5,572 nt of DNA, taken from positions 1 through 5,572 of the forward strand of contig VERS01000177.1 of NCBI GenBank assembly GCA_018882545.1, read 5' to 3'. The notes under the pieces were generated by a model that was not told the origin of the DNA, did not search any database, and worked only from the letters and a program-made list of their open reading frames with translations. The translations under genes were made by a program, and so were the position numbers. How positions within the stretch are numbered: position 1 is the stretch's first letter; each line of letters starts with the position of its first letter. Origin of the DNA: Mycobacterium sp. Lineage in GTDB: Bacteria > Actinomycetota > Actinomycetes > Mycobacteriales > Mycobacteriaceae. This document shows, piece by piece, positions 1 to 5,572 of this stretch.

Positions 1-1
1 G

Positions 2-832
2 GTGGACACCGCCTCGACGCAGCTGCTGGGCGGCGTCGCCAGATTCCGGCCGGTCGCCGCGACCCTGGTCAGGGTGTTTGCCAGGGTGGCCCGCATCAAG
101 CAGTACGGCGGCGACCGCCGGGATCTGCGGCTGCACTCCGCGGACGTCGCGCTGATCCGGGCGGTGGCCCGGGTCAACGCCCGTACAGTGATCGTGGTGA
201 TCGGGGGCGGAACGGTTGTGCTCGACCCGTGGGACGTCGACGTCGCCGCGGTGCTGCTGGCCTGGTATCCGGGTATGGAGGGTGGCCATGCGGTCGCCGA
301 GGTCCTGCTCGGCGATGCCGAACCGGCCGGGCGACTGCCGGTGGCCATCCCGCACCGCCAGGGTGATCTGCCGCAGCTGGACTGGGATGCCGCAACCGTG
401 GACTACGACCGGTGGTGGGGTCAGCGCAAACTCGACCGCGACGGCGTCCCCGCCGCCTATCCGCTCGGATACGGGCTGGGCTACACCACCTTCCGCCTGG
501 CCGATCTCGCGGTGGGGCCGCTCGACGGCGAACGGTTTCCCGCCGCGGTCACCGTCACCAACACCGGGGGCCGGCCGGGGCGCCACGTCGTCCAGATCTA
601 CGCCGTGCAGCCCGCGGACACCGGCCGCGCAGTACACCACCTGCTCGGGTTCGGGTCGGTTCAGCTGCCGGCCGGGGCCGCCGAGCGGGTGACGGTCGAC
701 TGCTCGCTGCGTCCGGTCCAACGCTGGGCCGGTGCGCGATTCCGGCCGGCTGCCGCAGCGGTAACTGTCCGGGCCGCCTCCTACGCCGGGGACCCGGCCG
801 CGGTCGACGCGGTCCTGGAGATCCGGCGGTGA
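2..832 (+). CDS. Glycoside hydrolase family 3 enzyme, C-terminal part (5' end outside window)
   Basis: This is the last 276 residues of a family 3 glycoside hydrolase (beta-glucosidase or related exo-hydrolase); the N-terminal barrel with the nucleophile Asp lies upstream of the window. GTG at position 2 is just an in-frame codon, not a supported start. Residues 34-117 match the GH3 C-terminal alpha/beta domain: GGDRRDL (36-42), LIRAV followed by a TVIVVIGGG strand, then WYPGMEGG (88-95), EVLLGD and the family signature PAGRLPVAIP (108-117). YPLGYGLGYTTF (153-164) is the usual GH3 linker, and about 165-262 form the fibronectin-III-like domain, with the LLGFGSVQLPAG segment typical of it. No Glu is seen just before GDR, where many relatives carry the acid/base residue. 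The substrate cannot be told from this fragment. The next gene begins 16 bases after the stop, which suggests an operon. Confidence 0.9.
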   Translation: MDTASTQLLGGVARFRPVAATLVRVFARVARIKQYGGDRRDLRLHSADVALIRAVARVNARTVIVVIGGGTVVLDPWDVDVAAVLLAWYPGMEGGHAVAEVLLGDAEPAGRLPVAIPHRQGDLPQLDWDAATVDYDRWWGQRKLDRDGVPAAYPLGYGLGYTTFRLADLAVGPLDGERFPAAVTVTNTGGRPGRHVVQIYAVQPADTGRAVHHLLGFGSVQLPAGAAERVTVDCSLRPVQRWAGARFRPAAAAVTVRAASYAGDPAAVDAVLEIRR

Positions 833-834
833 AC

Positions 835-839
835 GAGGG
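835..839 (+). promoter_or_regulatory. Ribosome binding site for the zinc-ribbon membrane protein
   Basis: GAGGG lies just after the stop of the GH3 gene and nine bases before the ATG at 849. It is a good Shine-Dalgarno match in a 16-base gap and supports that ATG as the start. Confidence 0.6.
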
Positions 840-848
840 CGCCGACTG

Positions 849-2003
849 ATGGCTGACCCCCAGAGCCCCTCCACCGCGGTGTGTGCCGTCTGCGGGTCGA
901 CGGTGCCGGCAGCGGCCTTCTGCGAGAACTGCGGGGCCGACCGGGCCGCGAAGATCACCGAGCGTCAGAGACTGCTGCGACCGAGAGCTTTCGTCGCCGC
1001 CCCCCGGGAACCGATCACACTGCCGCTGGTGACGAGCTCACTGTGCCCGCATCTGGCCGACACCGACCGCATTCCGTTCCGGCACGGACTGTTCCTGGCG
1101 CTGGCACTGCTGATCTGCCTTTCGGTGCTCAAAATCCTGCCCGCCATCGTCGTGCTCACCGCGTTGGGCATCCCGCTGTTGTTCGTGGTCTACCTGTGGC
1201 GATCCGGGATCTTCCGGGACCTGCCCGCCCGTGCCCTGCTGCTGGCGCCGATCATCGCCATCGCGCTGAGCGTGTCGTGGTGGCTCTGGACCGGCAACCT
1301 CGTCGCCCGCGCCTACGGCATCCCGTTGGCGGGCGGATTCCAGATCAGGGATCTGATCGACCTCGGACTGGCGGCGACGTTCGCCGACTCGGTGCTGATG
1401 CTGGTCCCGGCGGCTGTGGTGCGGCTGTTGAGACTGCCCTCGTGTGAATCTCTGGACGGCTTCATCATCGGGGCGTTGGGGGCGCTGTGCTACACCTCCG
1501 CGGGAACAATAACCTGGTTGACTCCGCAGTTCACCCGGGGATTGCTGGACAGCTACAGCCAGGGTCGGCTGCTGTCGGAGGGGATTCTCTACGGAATCTT
1601 CGATCCGCTGACCGCGGCGGCCGCCGGCGGGATGTTCGGCCTGCTGCTGTGGTTCCGGCCGGCGCGGCGGCCCGGGGACCCCGCCTGGATGAGGCTGCGA
1701 CTGGTGGTCTGCGCACTACTGGGCGCCAGTTACTACATCGCGGTCTACAGCGTGGGCGCTGCCAACGCCTCCCGGCTCACCGAGGCGGTGATCAACACCG
1801 GGATCACCGCCCTGGCGCTGCTGACCCTGCGCGTCGCCATCCAGATGGCCGTGCTGCACGAATCTCCCGACCCGGCCACCAGCCTGCCGGTCCGGTGTAT
1901 CCGATGTGAGCGCACGGTGCCCGACACCCCGTTCTGCCCGGACTGCGGGGGCGCCGCGCGGGCATCGGCGCGGTCGGCTCGGCACCGGTCGCCGGCCGCG
2001 TGA
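849..2003 (+). CDS. Multi-pass membrane protein with N- and C-terminal zinc ribbons, PrsW-like core
   Basis: The 384-residue product has a CxxC-x9-CxxC zinc ribbon at each end: Cys12, 15, 25, 28 and Cys350, 353, 363, 366. Between them are about eight hydrophobic segments (roughly 79-96, 97-116, 127-147, 168-194, 203-224, 247-269, 282-302, 312-333). An even number would put both ribbons on the same side, most likely the cytoplasm. The core resembles PrsW-type intramembrane proteases in motif order: a PAAVVRLL helix (187-194), then LDGFIIGALGALCYTSAG (202-219), then FDPLTAAAAGGMFG (251-264). The EExxK, the Glu of the second motif and the His of the third, typical of PrsW, are not there, so protease activity is unlikely if the match is right. 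Its function is unknown; binding of protein or nucleic acid by the ribbons is possible. The ATG is preceded by GAGGG. The stop overlaps the GTG of the peptidase gene by four bases. That the gene is real is clear; the PrsW link is only moderate. Confidence 0.85.
   Translation: MADPQSPSTAVCAVCGSTVPAAAFCENCGADRAAKITERQRLLRPRAFVAAPREPITLPLVTSSLCPHLADTDRIPFRHGLFLALALLICLSVLKILPAIVVLTALGIPLLFVVYLWRSGIFRDLPARALLLAPIIAIALSVSWWLWTGNLVARAYGIPLAGGFQIRDLIDLGLAATFADSVLMLVPAAVVRLLRLPSCESLDGFIIGALGALCYTSAGTITWLTPQFTRGLLDSYSQGRLLSEGILYGIFDPLTAAAAGGMFGLLLWFRPARRPGDPAWMRLRLVVCALLGASYYIAVYSVGAANASRLTEAVINTGITALALLTLRVAIQMAVLHESPDPATSLPVRCIRCERTVPDTPFCPDCGGAARASARSARHRSPAA
882..932 (+). other. N-terminal zinc-ribbon motif
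   Basis: This codes residues 12-28 of the membrane protein, CAVCGSTVPAAAFCENC, a CxxC-x9-CxxC zinc-binding pattern. It shares the TVPxxxFCxxCG core with the motif at the other end of the same protein. Confidence 0.8.
1896..1946 (+). other. C-terminal zinc-ribbon motif
   Basis: This codes residues 350-366 of the membrane protein, CIRCERTVPDTPFCPDC, with the same CxxC-x9-CxxC spacing as the N-terminal motif. It is followed by a short basic, Arg- and Ala-rich tail of 18 residues. Confidence 0.8.
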
Positions 2004-3625
2004 GGTCGGTTAGGTTGGGCTGCGTGGCACGTCAGCGGTTCGGAATCGCCGCCGTCGCCGCGCTGCTGACGGCTGGACTGGTGTTCTTCGGCGCCGATCA
2101 TCGGTCGGCACCGGCTGAGCTGATCGGCGGCCCCTACGGTCGCCTGCTCGCCGCCGCCGCCGAACTCGGACCTGCCCAGGAGGAGCGGGTGCAGATCACC
2201 GCAGCGTTGAGCCGGCGGGCCGAACCGGTTCGACTGGACGGGTGGTCGTCACACCACGGCCTGGCTGTCCGCTGGCAGCCCGGCGAGGACTGGGCCGTGA
2301 TCGAGGGCCCGGCGGCGCAGGTGGCCGCGGCCTTCGATGTCGAGGTCAACGACTACCGGCTTCATCGGGGACCGGACGCGGGCCGGGTCTTCTACGCCTC
2401 ACCGCAGCAACCGCGGATTCCGGCGGAAGCCCGCGGCGAGGTGACCGGACTGGGCCGCATCCTCGGATACCTGCCGCACCGGGTGGCGCTTCCGCCGACA
2501 CCGCCACTGGACGTCCCCGACAGCGGCCTGCTGCCCAACCAGTTGCTCACCGCCTACAACGCCGCGGGACTGGCCAAGGCCGGCCATACCGGCAGGGGCA
2601 CCACCGTGGTGGTGTTCGCCTTCGACGGCTACGACCAGGAGGACATGGACCTGTTCGCCGACCTGTTCGACCTGCCCCGCTTCAGTCCGGAGGTGGTCGG
2701 CGGGATGCCCACGCAGCGCAGCGGCGAGGCCACCATGGATCTGCAGGTGCTGCACGCGGTCGCCCCTGATGCCCGGCTCGTTCTGGTCAACGCCCGCCCC
2801 TCCTTCGAGGAGAGCGGCGGCTTGGTGAAGGTCGGCGAAATGCTGCGCGCAGCGGATCGCCAGTTCCCGGGGGCGATCTGGAGCCTGTCGATCGGCTGGG
2901 GTTGCGAGCGGCTGTTCACCGCCGCCGACCTCGCCCCGGTGCGCAGCGCCACGGCGGCCGCGCTGCGCAACGGTACGACGGCATTCGTCGCCTCCGGAGA
3001 CCTCGCGGGTCTGGAGTGCAAGGGCGGCCACGACTGGTCGGACCCGCCCAGTCCCGACGATGTCGGAGTCGACGCCGTGGCCGCGCTGCCGGAGATGACA
3101 GCGGTCGGCGGCACACGATTGTCCACCGACGCCGACGGCCGGTGGCTGGCCGAGCAGGCCTGGTACGACGTCCCGCTGACCCAGGGTTCCGGCGGCGGTG
3201 TCTCGCAGTTGTTCGGTCGCCCGAAGTGGCAGACCGTCCCCGCCGGTGCAGGCCCGCCAGAGGCCCGGCTGATACCCGACATCGCCGCGGTCGCCGACCC
3301 GTTCACCGGTGTCAAGCACGTCTTCCAACGCCAGGTGCGGGTCGGCGGGGGCACCTCGCAGTCCGCCCCGATCTGGGCGGGGCTGGCGGCGATCATGAAC
3401 GATCTGCTCACCTCCACCGGCGCCGCACCGCTGGGCGAACTGAATCCGCTGCTCTACAGGGTGGCGCGGAGTTCGGCGTTGCCCGGCTTCCGCGATGTGC
3501 GCTACGGGGGCAATGCGGTCACCCCGAGTGGCCGCGAGGGCTACGACACGGTGACCGGCCTGGGCAGCCCCAATGTCGACAACCTGGTGCGCGCGATCCT
3601 GCTGGCCCGGCCGGGGACGCGGTGA
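2000..3625 (+). CDS. Exported S53 family (sedolisin/kumamolisin-type) serine peptidase
   Basis: This is a complete 541-residue subtilisin-like carboxyl peptidase. A basic N-terminus and hydrophobic stretch (about 15-30) form a signal peptide or anchor. Residues 40-155 are the pro-kumamolisin activation domain (GLAVRWQPGEDWAVIEGP, then AAAFDVEVNDY). The catalytic domain runs from about 178. The Glu/Asp pair is E243 and D247 in GEATMDLQ, the oxyanion Asp is D334 in ASGD, and the nucleophile is S453 in GGGTSQSAP. The calcium-site region FRDVRYGGN (497-505) and GYDTVTGLGSPN (514-525) close the domain. All catalytic residues are present, so an active enzyme acting outside the membrane, often at acid pH in this family, is expected. 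C302 and C340 could form a disulfide. The GTG at 2000 is chosen because GTGA overlaps the upstream stop, as at the next junction. A GTG at 2024 (533 residues) is a serious rival: it keeps the signal peptide and sits seven bases after a TAGGTT box. The substrate is unknown. Confidence 0.92.
   Translation: MRSVRLGCVARQRFGIAAVAALLTAGLVFFGADHRSAPAELIGGPYGRLLAAAAELGPAQEERVQITAALSRRAEPVRLDGWSSHHGLAVRWQPGEDWAVIEGPAAQVAAAFDVEVNDYRLHRGPDAGRVFYASPQQPRIPAEARGEVTGLGRILGYLPHRVALPPTPPLDVPDSGLLPNQLLTAYNAAGLAKAGHTGRGTTVVVFAFDGYDQEDMDLFADLFDLPRFSPEVVGGMPTQRSGEATMDLQVLHAVAPDARLVLVNARPSFEESGGLVKVGEMLRAADRQFPGAIWSLSIGWGCERLFTAADLAPVRSATAAALRNGTTAFVASGDLAGLECKGGHDWSDPPSPDDVGVDAVAALPEMTAVGGTRLSTDADGRWLAEQAWYDVPLTQGSGGGVSQLFGRPKWQTVPAGAGPPEARLIPDIAAVADPFTGVKHVFQRQVRVGGGTSQSAPIWAGLAAIMNDLLTSTGAAPLGELNPLLYRVARSSALPGFRDVRYGGNAVTPSGREGYDTVTGLGSPNVDNLVRAILLARPGTR
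2011..2016 (+). promoter_or_regulatory. Possible -10 box for a leaderless start at 2024
   Basis: TAGGTT fits the mycobacterial TAnnnT -10 pattern and lies exactly seven bases before an in-frame GTG at 2024, the geometry expected when transcription starts on the start codon. No good -35 hexamer is seen upstream. It lies inside the reading frame if the start at 2000 is used. Confidence 0.35.
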
Positions 3626-4290
3626 GTACCGCCGGGCGACGGGCCCGCGGCCCGAAGTACTTCATCACCCTCGGGCTGTGGGTGATCGGTCTGATGACCG
3701 CGCTGCTGCTGTTGACCTTCATCGACAGCCGGGTCACCGACACCCCGATCTACGCCTGTCCGCCGGACTGCGGCCGGCCCCCCACCGGCCTGCCGGTCTC
3801 GGTCAACCCGGTGTTCACCGCGGCATCGGGGGAATTCTCGGTGTCCCATCCGGCGCCGGGCGCGGCCTACGCCGTCAGCACCGACCCCAACGGGGTCACC
3901 GCCCGGTTCCGGGTCGGTGACGGCGGGACGCTGCGACTCTTCGGTGAACCGGCCGCCGGCCGGGACGCCGTCGGCATCGTGCAACAGGTGCTGGCCGACT
4001 CCTTCCCCGACTCGGTGATCGCCTACGAACTGCCCAACGCCACGGTGGGGTTCCAGAACGGCTACGGCGTGGTCGCCGACTTCACACAGCCGGGCGCAGC
4101 GCAGATGCGGGTCATCGCGATCGCCGCGGTGAAAAATGACCTCGCACTGTTGGCGGTGGCCTCCGGACCGTTCCGGCAGTTCACCCCGGAGTTCGGCCCC
4201 GGACCGCCGTCGGCGGCGAACCTCCAGATCGCCCAGGAGATGGGCAGATACGTCAACTCCTTCAGTTGGCGGGGCGACCCGCCGCGCTAG
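3622..4290 (+). CDS. Membrane-anchored extracytoplasmic protein with CPPDC motif, function unknown
   Basis: The 222-residue product starts with a basic stretch (RRARGPK, 6-12) and a single hydrophobic segment (about 14-34), so it is probably anchored with its bulk outside the membrane. No lipobox is seen. Just after the anchor comes YACPPDCGRPPTG (44-56); Cys46 and Cys50 are the only cysteines and could form a local disulfide. The rest (about 64-217) looks like one soluble domain with VSHPAPGAAY, a DGGTLRLFGEPA stretch, ELPNATVGFQNGYG (136-149) and a C-terminal YVNSFSW. I do not recognise a named family; it has the look of a conserved mycobacterial exported protein. The GTG overlaps the peptidase stop as GTGA, and GGGGA sits four bases upstream. 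An open frame continues upstream to 2902, but that part lies over the peptidase gene and is not coding. Coupling to the peptidase suggests a partner, substrate or inhibitor role, which is inference. Confidence 0.8.
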   Translation: MSTAGRRARGPKYFITLGLWVIGLMTALLLLTFIDSRVTDTPIYACPPDCGRPPTGLPVSVNPVFTAASGEFSVSHPAPGAAYAVSTDPNGVTARFRVGDGGTLRLFGEPAAGRDAVGIVQQVLADSFPDSVIAYELPNATVGFQNGYGVVADFTQPGAAQMRVIAIAAVKNDLALLAVASGPFRQFTPEFGPGPPSAANLQIAQEMGRYVNSFSWRGDPPR

Positions 4291-4307
4291 GGGTCCCGGC
4301 ACAGCGT

Positions 4308-4336
4308 TTGACATCTGATACCGGTCGTTTTAGACA
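4308..4336 (+). promoter_or_regulatory. Promoter of cyp130, giving a probably leaderless mRNA
   Basis: A perfect TTGACA -35 (4308-4313), a 17-base spacer and TAGACA (4331-4336) as -10 form a housekeeping-sigma-type promoter. The cyp130 ATG begins six bases after the -10, so transcription should start at or next to the ATG. There is no Shine-Dalgarno sequence in between, which agrees with a leaderless mRNA. Confidence 0.65.
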
Positions 4337-4347
4337 TAAGACATGTC
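4333..4347 (+). promoter_or_regulatory. Candidate operator over the cyp130 start (GACAT-N5-ATGTC)
   Basis: GACAT (4333-4337), five bases, then ATGTC (4343-4347) make a 15-base inverted repeat over the -10 and the start codon. GACATGTC (4340-4347) is itself a perfect 8-base palindrome, and another GACAT overlaps the -35 (4310-4314). A repressor bound here would block transcription. The short arms mean chance is possible. Confidence 0.3.
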
Positions 4348-5560
4348 GGCTCATTCGTCTCAACCGGTGTTCCACCTGCGTGGCGGATCGACCTGGGCAG
4401 ATCCCTGGCCGATGTATGCGGCGTTGCGCGACCGCGACCCGGTGCACCGCGTGGTCCCCGACGACCCCGGTACTGACTACTGGGTGCTGTCCCGGCATGC
4501 CGATGTCTGGGCCGCCGCCCGTGACCACCAGGTTTTCTCCTCCGCGCAGGGCCTGACCGTCAACTACGGCGAGCTGGAACTTATTGGCTTGCAGGATAAT
4601 CCGCCGATGGTAATGCAGGACCCGCCCTCGCACACCGAGTTCCGCAAACTGGTGGCGCGGGGCTTCACCCCCCGGCAGGTCGAGGCGGTCGAGCCTGCGG
4701 TGCGCGCCTTCGTCGTCGAGCGGATCGAGCGGCTGCGCGCGGCCGGCGCCGGCGATATCGTCGCCGAATTGTTCAAACCGCTGCCGTCCATGGTCGTGGC
4801 TCATTACCTGGGTGTTCCGGAGGCCGACCGAGCGCAGTTCGACGGCTGGACCGAAGCCATCGTCGCAGCCAGCACCTCTGCCGGTGGCCTGTTCGGGGCC
4901 AGCGCGGCGCTGCTGGCCATGACCGGGTACTTCACCGAACTCATCGCACGGCGGCGCCGCGATCCCGGCGATGACGTGGTGTCTCACCTGGTGGCAGCCG
5001 GAGTGGGTGCCGACGGCGACAACGCCGGAACCCTGTCGATCCTGGCCTTCACCTTCACGATGGTCACCGGCGGCAATGACACCACGACCGGATTGCTCGG
5101 CGGGGCTGTCCAACTTCTGGACCGACGTCCCGATCAGCGCCACCTGTTGAGCACCGACCCCGGCCTGATCCCCGATGCCGTTGAGGAGTTTCTCCGGCTG
5201 ACCTCTCCGGTGCAGGGTCTGGCTCGGACCACCACCGCCGAGGTCGACCTGCACGGCACCACCATCCCGGCCGGACGTAAGGTGCTGCTGCTCTACGCCT
5301 CAGCCAACCGCGACGAACGCCAGTACGGCCCGGACGCCGCAGACCTCGACGTCACCCGCCGGCCGCGCAACATCCTGACCTTCAGCCACGGCGCCCACCA
5401 CTGCCTGGGCGCCGCCGCCGCCCGAATGCAGTCCCGGGTGGCGTTGACCGAGCTTCTGCGCCGGTGCCCGGACTTCGAGGTCGACCACGACGGAATTGTT
5501 TGGGCTGCAGGAAATTACGTTCGCCGACCGCTGTCGGTTCCGGTACGGGTCGGTGCTTAG
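4343..5560 (+). CDS. cyp130: Cytochrome P450 CYP130
   Basis: This is a complete 405-residue cytosolic P450 monooxygenase, the same length I recall for M. tuberculosis CYP130 (Rv1256c). Long stretches agree with my memory of that protein, among them SSAQGLTVNYGELE (66-79), ELFKPLPSMVVAHYLGVPE (142-160) and the heme region. The heme loop is FSHGAHHCLG with Cys354 as the iron ligand. The ExxR motif is E282-R285, and the I-helix reads GGNDT (243-247), with D246-T247 as the usual acid/Thr pair for oxygen activation. No membrane anchor is present, as is normal for bacterial P450s, which take electrons from ferredoxin and ferredoxin reductase; neither is encoded here. The physiological substrate of CYP130 is not known to me; the M. 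tuberculosis enzyme is known for binding azole drugs. The gene has its own promoter and is separate from the upstream string. The ATG at 4343 is supported by promoter geometry and family length. Confidence 0.93.
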   Translation: MSAHSSQPVFHLRGGSTWADPWPMYAALRDRDPVHRVVPDDPGTDYWVLSRHADVWAAARDHQVFSSAQGLTVNYGELELIGLQDNPPMVMQDPPSHTEFRKLVARGFTPRQVEAVEPAVRAFVVERIERLRAAGAGDIVAELFKPLPSMVVAHYLGVPEADRAQFDGWTEAIVAASTSAGGLFGASAALLAMTGYFTELIARRRRDPGDDVVSHLVAAGVGADGDNAGTLSILAFTFTMVTGGNDTTTGLLGGAVQLLDRRPDQRHLLSTDPGLIPDAVEEFLRLTSPVQGLARTTTAEVDLHGTTIPAGRKVLLLYASANRDERQYGPDAADLDVTRRPRNILTFSHGAHHCLGAAAARMQSRVALTELLRRCPDFEVDHDGIVWAAGNYVRRPLSVPVRVGA

Positions 5561-5572
5561 ATGGCCGACTGG
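5561..5572 (+). CDS. Possible start of next gene (MADW...), perhaps a TetR-type regulator
   Basis: ATG GCC GAC TGG begins directly after the cyp130 TAG, in the same frame, and runs off the window. Only four codons are visible and no strong ribosome binding site precedes them, so the product cannot be read. In M. tuberculosis cyp130 is followed by the regulator gene Rv1255c, so a co-transcribed regulator is a reasonable guess. Confidence 0.3.

Noticed and set aside
1..110. Possible frameshift at the left edge, because the segment before GGDRRDL does not look like the usual GH3 strand pattern
   Set aside because: The other two forward frames give Arg/Pro-rich nonsense with no GH3 match, and the KQxxGGDR pattern is found in one GH3 subgroup as I recall, so the frame is probably intact.
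2399..3328. A 309-codon open frame on the - strand opposite the S53 peptidase
   Set aside because: The + strand frame carries all the S53 motifs; the antisense product has biased composition and no recognisable motif.
2902..3621. Upstream in-frame extension of the CPPDC protein
   Set aside because: This part is Arg-rich and overlaps the peptidase catalytic region in another frame. The coupled GTG at 3622 followed by a basic stretch and a membrane segment is a far better start.
4285..4306. CGCT...AGCG as a terminator stem between the anchored protein gene and cyp130
   Set aside because: The stem is only four pairs, the loop is long and no T-run follows. I see no convincing terminator there.
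4262..5254. A 330-codon open frame on the - strand opposite cyp130
   Set aside because: It lies over a clearly recognised P450, its translation is low-complexity Gly/Arg/His-rich, and no domain is visible. It is an expected shadow in GC-rich DNA.
1..5572. CRISPR arrays, tRNA or rRNA genes, insertion sequences and long repeats
   Set aside because: No regularly spaced repeats, cloverleaf-like segments, transposase motifs or terminal inverted repeats were seen by eye, and coding sequence fills almost the whole window.

Overview
The window is GC-rich DNA with all supported genes on the + strand and almost no intergenic space. The strongest clue to the organism is a complete cytochrome P450 that I recognise as CYP130, a family known from Mycobacterium tuberculosis (Rv1256c). 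This, together with the base composition, GTG starts and leaderless-type promoters, points to a Mycobacterium or Mycolicibacterium species. It is probably not M. tuberculosis itself, where as far as I recall no S53 peptidase gene sits next to cyp130.

The left four-fifths (1-4290) reads as one tightly packed gene string. It starts with the 3' part of a glycoside hydrolase family 3 enzyme. Sixteen bases later comes a multi-pass membrane protein with a zinc ribbon at each end. Then, joined by GTGA start/stop overlaps, come an exported S53 (sedolisin/kumamolisin-type) serine peptidase with its propeptide, and a small protein with one N-terminal membrane anchor and a CPPDC motif. The spacing suggests co-transcription and translational coupling. 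A sugar hydrolase, a secreted protease, an anchored extracytoplasmic protein and a membrane protein with cytoplasmic zinc ribbons would fit a cell-envelope or secretion-related module, but that joint role is inference.

A 52-base gap (4291-4342) separates this string from cyp130. It holds a good promoter: TTGACA, a 17-base spacer, then TAGACA, with the ATG six bases downstream, so the mRNA is probably leaderless. Repeated and inverted GACAT elements overlie the -10 and the start codon and could be an operator. An ATG lies directly after the cyp130 stop codon. In M. tuberculosis cyp130 is followed by a regulator gene (Rv1255c), so this may be the first codons of that regulator, but only four codons are visible.

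The most interesting item is the twin-zinc-ribbon membrane protein. Its core has the order of motifs seen in PrsW-type intramembrane proteases, but the catalytic residues appear to be replaced. This could be a non-catalytic member of that fold encoded beside a secreted protease. No RNA genes, CRISPR arrays, insertion sequences or convincing terminators were seen.
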